NCBI GenBank assembly: GCA_964028335.1
Contig: OZ034800.1
Span: forward strand, 68,007,196-68,071,195
DNA from: Altica lythri
Taxonomy: Eukaryota > Arthropoda > Insecta > Coleoptera > Chrysomelidae
Direction: 5' to 3'
Length of the DNA: 64,000 nt
Numbering within the stretch: position 1 is the stretch's first letter; every line of letters starts with the position of its first letter. The notes below the pieces were generated by a model. It saw nothing but the letters and a program-made list of their open reading frames with translations, made no database searches and was not told the DNA's origin. Positions 34,601 through 46,600 of the stretch are shown here, piece by piece. The translations under genes and the position numbers were made by a program.

Positions 34601-37600
34601 AAATATATTCATACAAGGTGGTTTTATATAAGTTTGGTTGTTTTTATAGTGAAATTTTATATAATCTGGATAAAAACGCTAGCGTGGCCAAATGAGCGGA
34701 ACATAATTTATGTTGTGTGATAGTTGTTTACTATTTTTTCACAATTTTTTTCCCACCGTAATAATAATTATTAGTAAGATCTGTAATATTAAAAAATGAC
34801 TTTTTTAAATATTGCTGCCGGTAATATTAATCTAGCAGAACTCATTTTTTTTTAAGAGTAATTTAGTGGTGAAAAATTATAAATGGGCTTAAAACTAGTA
34901 AAAATTTGTTAGCTCAAATTTATATCTAGCAGAATTATTTGCTTCTCATAAGGGGTAGTTGAGGGTGATAAAATAATAACGAAAACTTGTTTAAATAATT
35001 TTATTTTATTGTGCTTCACTAAATATTAAGCTATCAGATTCATTTTTATTGAGAGTGGTTTGGGTTGAAAAATTATTAAGCAGGTAAAAAATTATTAAAA
35101 ACTTAGTAGCGCACTGTGGTATTTCGAAAATCATTTATTTGAATTCTGTTAGCTTGAATTTTAAGCTGGCAAAATGTCTCCCATTATTATTTTCAAAATA
35201 TTTTTTTTATTTCACCTAAAAGTGATGATTTATCGTCTTAAATTTTAACCCAGCAGAATTGTCTTCTCATAAGAAGTAGTTCTGGGATTAACATTATTAG
35301 GGTGGTAAGAAATTAGTAAAACTTAGCAGATGATTTCGGTACTACCAAAAAGATTTTTTCGATTCTGCTAGCTCAAACGTTAAGCTATTAAGGTGAAATA
35401 TAATTAGTGGAAAAATAGATAAAAAATCATACCACAGTCAGAAACGCTTTTTTTTAATTCTGATAGTTTAAACGTTAAGTTAACCGAATCTCTCCCATTA
35501 AGGGTGGTTTAGGGGTGAAAATGACTAGGGTGATAAAAAATTTGTGAAAAATGTTGGAACAAATATGGCCCAGGATAAATTTCGCTCATGTGGGTCCGGA
35601 CTGAATTTAATATAATCCTTGTACTATTTTTTCTTTATATGTGGTGTTAATAAACACCACATATAATCAATCAATCAATGTATGAAAATTGATTCGTAGC
35701 GATATTGTTCTCATAATTTTAATTTAAAAAACTTTTGAAGGTAATTTCAACAATGATAAAAAAATAAAGTTTTCAAAATGAAAGTCATGAACTCTAAGGA
35801 GCAATATTTTACTGTAGTGTTTTTTGATTCTATTATTGATATTTCATAAATTACATCGGTTTTTCGAAATTATTTGAACAGTATCGTCTATTTTATACCA
35901 ATTAGCATAGACACTTATTCTGTAGATAGTTAAATTCATACAATTTAGAATAACTAGATTTTTGCTAATTAATGCTAATATAGATTGAAATTAAATAATT
36001 ACGGGCTTACTTATATTAAATATCTATCAGGTAACCAAACAAGTTTATGCGGTTTCTGTATATCGTACATTGCTATGGACATTGTTTATGTTGTTGATCA
36101 AAATTGATTGTTTTTTACCTGATGTCAGTTTAGTACGAATCCTTCTTTTTCCACACACATAAGAAGTTGTTGAAAATGGCTACGAATAAAACAGTAGTTC
36201 GAAGTTGTTTACTGTATAAGTACAAACTTTGTACAAAAGCTGCAGCGGCGGCGGCGTGAAAAATATGTGCTGCATTTGGAGATGAAGAAGTGGTTTACAA
36301 AGTTTTCTTCGGCAGATCTGTATGACCGATGAACCGCGCTCAGGCAGACCACAATCATGAACAACGAGGACCTTTGACAGAATGTGGACGCAAATTCCAG
36401 AGCAATGTGTCAAGAACTTGCTCAGTGTGCGTCCTGAAACAATTAGTTTTCATCATAAGCTAGGAATGACGTGAAAGTTAGCAAATGAGTCCCACATGAA
36501 TTGACAAATGATAGCAACGAAAGTCGTCTTACCATCTGTTCAGCAAACATTTTACGCAACGATAATGAACCATTTCTTAATGAGTTATTATCCAGCGACG
36601 AAAAAAGGATCTTGAATTCAAATTCTAAGTATTCGTATCATTGATAGTCGTCTACTGATTCGGTACCAAATACGCCCAAGGTTATTGTTGTGTGTTTGGT
36701 GGACTGCAACTGGAATTGTACATTATGAGTTGGAAAGAGGTCAAACCATCTCTGAGCTTCAACGAGTACAATCAGTAGTCATCCAGAAACTGTCTTTGAT
36801 CAATTGGAAGAATGTGATATCCTTACAGGACAACGCCAAGCCTCATACCGCAGGGGTGACATGAGAAAAAAATTGTGAACTCGGCTGGGAAATGTTACCG
36901 CACCCGCCATATTCTCCCTACATTTCGCCAAGTGGTTATCACCTTTCTTGTCTCTTGACAACGGTACAGACAGTTCACAACTCGAGATTGTGTAATACAT
37001 GCAAATCGCCATTTTTTTGTCTCCAAATTCAGGGAGTTCTACACTACCGGTATACAAAAATTGGTTTCCGTTGGCAAAAGGTCACTGAGTGTGATGGTAA
37101 TTACTCCGACGAATAAATAGTTTATTATTGTTTCTTAATAAAAAATTATTTCACCAAAAACAGCACGAATTCATTTGGTTACCTGATATATATTTTGGCA
37201 TTTTCGAACTATGTTTTACATACAGGTATTTGCTAAGTAACAGCTTTCTACTAGTGTTACGGCGGTTGTATTTACAAGGCAAGGCGACTTTTGTGTTATT
37301 TATGGTAACTATTGTAAAATAAAGTAATAATAGAAGATCCCATATTGACTCGTACCGGATATATTGGTGGTGGCTCATTGCGTATCCTTCTCACTTACAC
37401 TATGCTTTTCTATTTTCTTCCTTTTTATAACCATGTAATTGCACTTTTCTATTTGATGTTTTGTGTTTCAAAAATTGGCTCTTGTTTACTAACTAAAATA
37501 CTTAACCAAAAATATCAGAAATTTTAACACCTTGGAAAACTCAACTTATTTTATATGATACATTTAGTATCTATAATCAATATATATAAAAAAAATGTTT

Positions 37601-40600
37601 TTCAGCAAATAAAATTTCTGTGAAACTATCTGCTTTGATAAACCAATGAATGAAAGTTTTACATTTTTTAAAAATTTGCAACTTTTTTACAAAGATAGTT
37701 TTTCCAAATTTTTTTATAAAATGTCTTCTCAAGTTGTTACGATCTCCGTTTACATACCGTTCAAATGGTACTATTCATTAAAAGAAAGGAATTGACACTT
37801 AGTGTGACAAAAGAAAATGAAATCTTTCGAAGATTGTTTTCATGCTTTCAAAATGGAAGAAATTGAAGGTAGATAATTTGGGAGATGATATCAAAAGTTC
37901 ATAATTAGAACTCCTTTCTAAATTTCTTAAATTGAGTCCAAACTACAGAAATTAAAAAAATCTTTACGATTGAACGTACGTGTAAACGGAGTTATCTCCT
38001 TGAAAACTTTCGTTTCATATAATAACTAAAGAATAACACAGTAGTTATCTTTGGTGATAGAGTGATAGTTTTGTTGCTTTCATTTTAAACTAATAACTTT
38101 GTTTGTAGAAATACTCGTAATAAAATTAGATAGAAATAGAATCCAAATGACTAACCAGAATTATCTCATTTTACTTCACCCAAGTTTGATTTTATTTTTG
38201 CTTGTTTGAACATGCTGTGTTAAAAGGAAAGCACAATATGTCCTTTCATTTTATCGAACTATTGATAATATGTTTTAATCTGAAAATAAATAAATACAAA
38301 GTGGAATTAACATTTTTATTTTTACCTATAGAAATTTTTATAGTTTGATTATTATACACTTTATTTGTTGCATGTTAACACTTGTAAGTAAAAATAATGA
38401 GTTATATCAAGGGCATTTTGTGTGATTAATTTTTGAAAAACAAAAAAAAAAAAGAAATTATTATGAAAATTTGCAATGTTATGTACACATGCAATGCAAG
38501 TAAGATTTTAATAGTTTTTCAAAAATTTTGTAATAAAGGGTTCAGTTTCTTTTAAAAGTATTAAAATCTATACAATTCTTATCAAATTTTAATTATACGC
38601 TAATATAGTCTAAACTGTATGAAGATTAATTTGCAAAGAAACTGGCTTTTTAATTTTAGTAAAATTTATTATCTAATAATTAAAACATTGTCTAATGTTT
38701 TTTTTTTGTTATTCAGCCTCTTCACGTCCAAGTAGTTCGCTTAGTCAACAAAGCACAAATAGTGTTGCTAGTTCTGTAAATATAAGGCATCGATTGACAA
38801 CAGGTTCCAGAAAACCTAGGCCAGTAAGTATTGCCGTTACTGGTGTTACACACGATATAAAAAATGAAAGTAAACCGCCACTTCCGAAAACTTCGAAAAA
38901 ACCGATTCCAAAACCAGCCGAAAAAATACTTTTGAAAAATAAATCCAAAACACCGGTAGAAAATGCTACTAAACCAAATGTGAATAAACATACAACGGGT
39001 AAAGATGAAAGTAGAAAACATCACGATAAACCAAGTAATGGTACTCAAAAGTCTGAAGACATCAATGTCCCTCCAAATGATCCGAAACCAGCAAGTGTAA
39101 ATGGAAAAGTGTAAGTACTGTATTGTGTGTTAAATATTAATACCTTATATTTAAATATATTCTCGATAGCTTCTTTGTGGCATAATAATGTCTATTTTAC
39201 TTCTTTATTCGGGGATCTTTTTGCCACAAACTTATAAAAAATATAAATCAATATTTTGAAAATGACCCTTGCTTATTGATGTTTATAGATATGTCAAATT
39301 TGTCAAGGGTCGTCTTTTAAAACTGAAAGTGCCTAACAAAAATGAAAATGATTTGTTTAAAAAAAAAAGTGTGAGGTGTCAAGGGACACCCGGATGGAAC
39401 GAAGTTCCTTTCGATTAATTAGTGAAGGAATTAGTAATTTGTAAACACAACAGAGTGTTTATACAAACATAAGCATTTATTGTCTGTATAAAATCTCTAC
39501 TTACCTAACAGTTCGTTTCTTTAAACAAAAGTGTCCATTTATACAATACCAGAGCTTTAGATAACACATCTTTTTAGAATTACTTTTTATAATTTAAAAC
39601 AGGAATTAACAATTCAATACAAAATTTTAAAATTAAAATATTTGACAGTAACTGACAGTTAAGGTAATTTGACGTAGGTACCTAAATAGTCAAGTTACGA
39701 ACTATTTTTGAAATGTTTATGAATTTATTAATTTATAAAAGCAGGATGAAATAAAATGTAATACTATTATAGTTAATTATTATTTTTTCTACAGTATTTT
39801 CTTTTTAATGTACATTTTCTTTTAATTTAAAATAGTGTCTTTTTAATTGTAATATATCTATCTATGAGAGAGAGGGAGAGAGAGTTATTTATTTTTTGGT
39901 CTGTGAGAGAGAGAAACATGCGTGTGTCGTGTCATAGTGTCGTGACAACTTTTGGTATGAATTTTTTTTGGCTAGCTCCTAGCGTCAGTCGTAACTGTTC
40001 GTAACGCGCGAAAGGGAACTTCGTTCCCATAATTCTAAGCTTTCGACAACCAGATCGGTTGTCGTTTTCAAAGATAATTTTTTTTTTTTTAGTCTATACT
40101 TCTTTATGCAGTTTAGATTTTAAAATTTTGATTTGTTTTTTTGGTAACTATAGATATATAGATTATTAACTGATTCTTTTTTTAAGGTGGTTAGCCAAGA
40201 TCTAGATAAATCCAAAGTAAAATTTGAAATACATTCATTTGGATTTAATAAAATGTGTGCTGTTTCTTTTAATTTTCTTTTTATAGAATTTTCTTCTTTA
40301 CATAAAATTTTTGTTTCAGTCCATTTTATTTTGTGATTTAGAAAATTAAAAGCATGTTCACAAATTTTAGATTTATCTATATCTCCTTTTTTAAGATAAT
40401 TTTTGTGTTCATTTAGGCGAACTTCATATATATATATATATATAGTATACCATGTGATTGTGGCAAAGTCTACATTGGGGAATCAGGAAGACCTCTTGAA
40501 GTTCGCCTAAATGAACACAAAAATTATCTTAAAAAAGGAGATATAGATAAATCTAAAATTTGTGAACATGCTTTTAATTTTCTAAATTACAAAATAAAAT

Positions 40601-43600
40601 GGACTGAAACAAAAAATTTATGTAAAGAAGAATATTCTATAAAAAGAAAATTAAAAGAAACAGCACACATTTTATTAAATCCAAATGAATGTATTTCAAA
40701 TTTTACTTTGGATTTATCTAGATCTTGGCTAACCACCTTAAAAAAAGAATCAGTTAATAATCTATATATCTATAGTTACCAAGAAAACAAATCAAAATTT
40801 TAAAATCTAAACTGCATAAAGAAGTATAGACTAAAAAAAAAAAAAAAATTTATCTTTGAAAACGACAACCGATCTGGTTGTCGAAAGCTCAGAATTATTT
40901 TTAAACAAATCATTTTCATTTTTGTTAGGCACTTTCAGTTTTAAAAGACGACCCTTGACAAATTTGACATATCTATCAACATCAATAAGCAAGGGTCATT
41001 TTCAAAATATTGATTTATATTTTTTATAAGTTTGTTTTAGTGGCAAAAAGATCCCCGAATAAAGAAGTAAAATTAATACCTTATATTTATATATTCTCGG
41101 TATGTTCTTTGTGACATCAATTTCAATGTTTTTCTATTAATTGGAGATCTTCAGTATATTCGATAATGTTTCTTGCTTATTTTATAATACTGTTGATCGA
41201 TTTTTTAAATTTGTCAACGACCGTCTTTTAAACCAAATAATGCCTAACAAAATTGGATGAAATGTAAAAAATATTTTGATTTTATGGTTTTCAAAGATAA
41301 ATAAAAGTATTATAACCTTTCTCTTAATATTTCTTTTTTGAAGTTTTTAGTTTTTTGACATTTGTTTTTGGTGTTCTCATGGAATTTTCGCTCGTTTCTA
41401 TTCAGTGTAACTCGTGACTCTGACTTGTTGGCGCGGTGATTCTTTCGTGTGTTTATCAAGACTATTGAAACTGATTGATTCATACAAAAATAAGTGCAAT
41501 TTAACAGTATTTATATTAAAAATAACCAGAAAGTGATAAAAAAATATATAAACATTTGCTATGTCGGCCTCAGCTCGTGCAAGAGCCAGCCATAAAATAA
41601 ATCACGGCTATCGTTGGAAAGAGGGGGCTATGGGCCACACACAGGTACCCCAATGTCCGGCGCCGAGCGAGCGAGACGGTTTCGGGAAGGTCGCAAAGCC
41701 GCTGCCGACGAAAACGCCGACGCCGTGAGGAACTTTTCTGCTGCCGCCAACCTCGCGAGCACCTCTACCACTGGAATACCTGTACTTATGGACGTAACGA
41801 ATGAACAGACAATCGATATATCTATTGGATCTGCCACGGAACTGAGATATCTTAAATCAGTAGAAGTGAAGCAATGCAAAATCAGCGTTCAGCGGACAAA
41901 CGCTTCAAAATGGTACTTAAAGCCATTCCGTTTGGTTTATCTTGCAGCGTTTGTGATCGACTTTGGTTCGAAAGAGACTTAAGGAGGTACACCAGTAAAA
42001 CTCGGAATATAAGAAATCAATGAAATTTTGACATAAGCTTCCATATGTAAAACAACCACTTCTTGAATTTTTTTCAGATTTTTTTACTACTTAGTTTTAG
42101 AGAAATTGTACAAGAAAGTTTTTGATTTTTACATAGGTTCTTATGGCAGCTTGACTTCAAACAAAAAATACTATTAGTTAGGAATATAAGAAAACTATAT
42201 CTACGTCATAAAAATCTTTATTACACTTTAATTAACTTATTGAAGAAGTCTGGAAGAAATTCACAACCTCGTTCTTGAGTAATCACGGTAAATAAATCTT
42301 TTTTTCAAGAAGAATCATAATATTACACCCATTTTGTTTAAGCATCGGCAACGTCGCATAACGCGCGATAAGAATAGTTTGAATATTAATTTCTTTTTAT
42401 GATTTCATTTTATAAGATATATTATTTTCAATATACATATGTATTTAAAGAATAAAAATTGAATAAAACATTATAAAAAACAAACAATTTATTCAATTGA
42501 TTATATAGGTATACAGATATAGAAATTTTATTTTATGAAAGGAAAACAATTATGATATACATTATTAACATTATTTATATTAAATAAGACATAATATAAT
42601 AACTATTACTTATTTATACCATTTGGCACACTTTAACAATTAGGCATAAAATTATAGTGAAAATATATCTAATTTTGCTCCATTTCTCGTTAATACTCTA
42701 CAGGTTTTAAGGTTATGAAATTGTAAACAATTACGATATGAAACTTCATAGGTACTTGTACTTGATCACATGTGACGTTGCCGAAGTTAAATAGGTTTTA
42801 TGTTAAATAATTTTATACATAATAAATATAAAATTAAATTGTATAACTGTTTTATCAGACTTAAATTGTCGAAAAATTAATTTATAGGCGTCATGTATTA
42901 TTATTATGGTACATAATCTTATAGATTTCGTAGTTCATAATTAGAGTTTTCGAAGTTGCAAACTTGACGCCTTATACATTGAGTAAATGGGAGCATTCCC
43001 CTTACCCCGCTTCCTCACCAGTGAACCTCCTTAAAGAAAGTGAAACATCGCAACATTTCTTTTCTTTAAACAAAATTCCCCGATGAAAATGTGACGGAAT
43101 TTCGCTTATGCAGTACCTGTAGCAAGTCGATAGATGCCAATAAAATCCCGACGCTGTCGCGCTTCAAAATGGTACTTAAAGCCATTCCGTTTGGTTTATC
43201 TTGCAGCGTTTGTGATCGACTTTGGTTCGAAAGAGACTTAAAGAAAGTGAAACATCGCAACATTTCTTTTCTTTAAACAAAATTCCCCGATGAAAATGTG
43301 ACGGAATTTCGCTTATGCAGTACCTGTAGCAAGTCGATAGATGCCAATAAAATCCCGACGCTGTCGCGCTCAAACGGTTTTCGTTATTCTCCAAAGCTGA
43401 GCGGACTGCCGCTGCTTGACACGATCAGCATTCGATTGATTTCACCGCGGTTACCATTTATGCAGATTCGTCGATTACGCTAGAAGGTATAGTCGGTCAG
43501 GTAATCAATGTACCTGTCGATGTAAACAACATGGTGCAGCAACTACCGAGGCGGATAGACGACGATTTTCTTTTTTATTAAAATACTTAAAACACCGTCA

Positions 43601-46600
43601 ATCCTGTTTTTATTTATTTAAATCTTTTACTTTAAAAGCGATTCGCTAACATAGACCTTTGCGTGAAAAGTAACGGCTACATAAAATTTTGGTGCCATTG
43701 TATGTTATTTCGTGATTTAGAAAATTTACTGAATGTTCATATATCTTGGATTTGGATATCTCCTTTTCTTAGATAATTTTTGTGTTCAAGGTGTTTTCGG
43801 GATTTCCCAATGGAAACTTTACCACTATCACACGGTATACTGTATATATAATTTTTTGTTTGTTAATCCAAATTAATTGGTTTTGTTCTTGATAATAGAG
43901 ACCGAATTCTATTATTTGTTTGGAAAATTGTTCTAATACCAAAAGCATAAAAAAATGTTAAAAAATTAAAAACTTCAAGAAATATTGCGAGAAAGAGAAT
44001 TTTATTATTTAGTTTTGAAAACGATAACCGATTTGGTTGTCTAAATCTTTGAGTCATATCAAAATATTGTTTACATTTAATCCAAATTGGTTATTAGATT
44101 TAAGATGGTTCTTGACAAATCTATCAAGATGAATAAAATAAACATTTTGGAATAAATTGAATTATTTCTTGAAAAAAGTTAACACCGTAATCGATGAGGA
44201 TCTTTAAATCATTCGATCTCGACCGTTACAGTGAACCCGAAGTGTGTGATAGATGATTTAATTGTTCACATCGATTTGTTTGTTTTCGAGCAGTTACCAG
44301 ATTTTTTATTCATTGTTTTAGAGAATCTAATTCAGTAAGTGCATCTCAGCATACCAAGAGTGATTTAGAAATAGTATCAGAGCAGAAATTAGAAAATAAT
44401 GAAAACACTACAGTAGAAGTTAAAAATGAAGTTATAGTACGTGAAGTCGAATTAATAAATACAACACCTAACAGTAGCGAAACGATTATTGAAAAGCAAG
44501 TTATAGTTCCAGAAAAATCTGAGGAGATAGAAAAACCGAAAGTTGAGAATAAATTATCACAACCAACAGAAACAATTGAAAATCCGGATATTGAAATTGA
44601 TTCCAATAATGAAATGACGGCGTCTATGACTAAGAGTCGCATTACAACAGAAGAGGAAGCGAAGGCAGCGTTAGCAGAACGAAGGAGACTGATTAGGGAG
44701 GAAGCTGAACGGCAAGCGGAACTAGAAAGATTAAAAATTGAAGCTGAGGCTAAAGCTGAATTAGACCGACAACAAAAAGAAGAGGAGCAAATTCGGCAAT
44801 TAATCGAATTGCAGAGACAAACTGAGCAAGAGAGATTGCAAGAAGTAAGTGACCTGTTCCATCAAATGTAATGTATAATAATTGATTTTTGTTACAGGCA
44901 ATTAGGGAAGCTCAAAAGCGCGAAGAAGAAGAAAAACTCCGAAGGGAAGAAGAACAGAAAATGAAGCTACTAAAAGAAGAAGCTGAAAGAAAAGCTAGAG
45001 AAGAAGCTGAAAAACAAAAGGCAGAACTTCAAGAGAAACTTAAAAATGAAGAAAAAGAAAGAGAAGCCCGTCGTAAGCGAGTTGAAGCAATTATGTTAAG
45101 AACGAGAGGGAAAAATAATGCGAATCTATCGTCACAAGTAAGTTCCAAATTAAAATAAATATGTAGTTATGTTGGAATTATTATTGATTTATAGAGTACT
45201 GAGGAGAAAAATGAAAATAAATCTGAAGAAATTAAAGATAATGTAGATAGTCAGGTAAATGGAGGAAAAATAGAAGAACATGAAAATGGCACAACTAAAA
45301 TTGCTAAGGATATTGTTGACAATTTGTAAGTATTACAATTCATAATTCACTGAACAAAAGTTGTTAAAAGTATTTAGAATTATTTATTACATTGGCTTAT
45401 TCATACTTTTCTCGAATATAGAGTTTTTATTTTAAAAATTAAAAAGTTGGTGTTGTACAAAAAAAAGTGCAATGTGAAGTTATATACTTTGCGGCAAACC
45501 CATTATTTTTAAAAATTGTTGGCGTTCATGATCAGGAACCTGAAAGTGAGCGAATAATTAATTGAATTTAGGAATGCTACTAGAAGGCAACGAATTAAAG
45601 AATAAAATCTTGATGAACCACAATTTAAAATTATTCATCGTAAATTAGAATTAGAAACAAAAGGTACTTTTACGTTAACAATGATTCGAAATGAATAGGT
45701 AGAGCTCAAAAGTTACCAAGTAGTAGCAAAGAAACGCATGAATATTGGAACTTTTTACTATCAATAATTACACTTTGGTGTTTCCAATCATAATTGGCAT
45801 GCCAATCATTATTATTATTATTCTGTAACCACCCCAAAAAGAATTTTTACATATACATGTATTAATTTAGAATTATGGCCCGTCCTAATTATCGTTCAAT
45901 GAGAAATTGCCAACACGTGATTCGTTGAATAGTTTACGACGTTCGTCTTGGGGTGACTGACAGTTTTTCGAATTACAGCCACATTGGTGCGGGTAATTAT
46001 AAAACGTTTTTAGGGTGTCTATTTGTATATTCGAAATATAGCTTTTTTATGCGATGAAATAAAGATATGGATGCAAATTTTCTTCAAAAATGTTTTAACG
46101 AACAACTTTTAGCGATTTTTTCTTCAAATTTAATTAAACTGTTCCCAGTAGAAATTGCTAAACCGCACCTTATTCAATAAAAAATATGAGTGTCTCAGTT
46201 GACTCTGTTTCTTTGTTGAATGTTAAAGTTTGGGTTCTCTGTTAATTAATCTGTGTCAATTGAAATATACTTTTCAAAATTGGATTTTCTTTTAAAACAG
46301 ATGAAAATATCTTGCTTAGTAAAACGTCGTCTTCTTTATTAATTATTTCTTCTTGAATAATGTTTATTGATCCAGTATTTTGGATTTTTTTATGGTAGCT
46401 GGTAATATATTTTTCCATGCCGAGGCTTTCTATACCATAGCACATCTTCTGTATTAGTAAAGCTTTATCGCTTTATAAAAAAATTTTGGTTGTTCATTTT
46501 AAAATGTAGAATAATTCCTTCTTAAACACCAGGTGTTTCAGACACCATCGCCATTATTATATTCGTATTCAGCGACCCAAAAAACCGCCGAGTTCCTAGT

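Larger units (their letters stand above)
39133..41290. mobile_element. Head-to-head pair of Penelope-like element 3' parts
   Basis: Two arms of about 900-1000 bp face each other around an (AT)n centre at about 40427-40443. The left arm reads on the minus strand (39196-40427) and the right on the plus (40443-41075), with almost identical sequence. Each has a GIY-YIG endonuclease tail, a hairpin module and a shared distal region (ATTTTGAAAATGACCCTTGC...). A 47-bp block (ATTAATACCTTATATTTA...) stands in direct orientation outside both ends (about 39133 and 41072). A third, diverged distal region continues to 41290. Inverted and tandem multi-copy arrangements are known for Penelope-like elements. 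Confidence 0.75.
41562..43560 (+). pseudogene. N-terminal part of a Helitron Rep/helicase gene, broken
   Basis: The readable blocks are ERARRFREGRKAAADENADA (from ATG 41653), then IPFGLSCSVCDRLWFERDL. ENVTEFRLCSTCSKSIDANK with IPTLSRSNGFRYSP and SPRLPFMQIRRLR follow, and the last block is GIVGQVINVPVDVNNMVQQL. These make up the DUF6570-type zinc-containing region that precedes the Helitron Rep/PIF1 protein in arthropods. It is disrupted by a frameshift near 41880, a 1048-bp insertion (41983-43030), a 207-bp tandem duplication, stops after NISFL, and truncation near 43560. Upstream sequence from about 41360 may be its 5' end. Confidence 0.75.

Noticed and set aside
34815..35560. A CRISPR array, given the repeated units
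   Set aside because: Units are long, diverged and unevenly spaced, with no short identical repeats or cas genes, in an insect intron.
41628..41879. A minus-strand 83-codon frame as a gene
   Set aside because: It is the shadow of the plus-strand Helitron ORF starting at 41653, which has the recognisable motifs.
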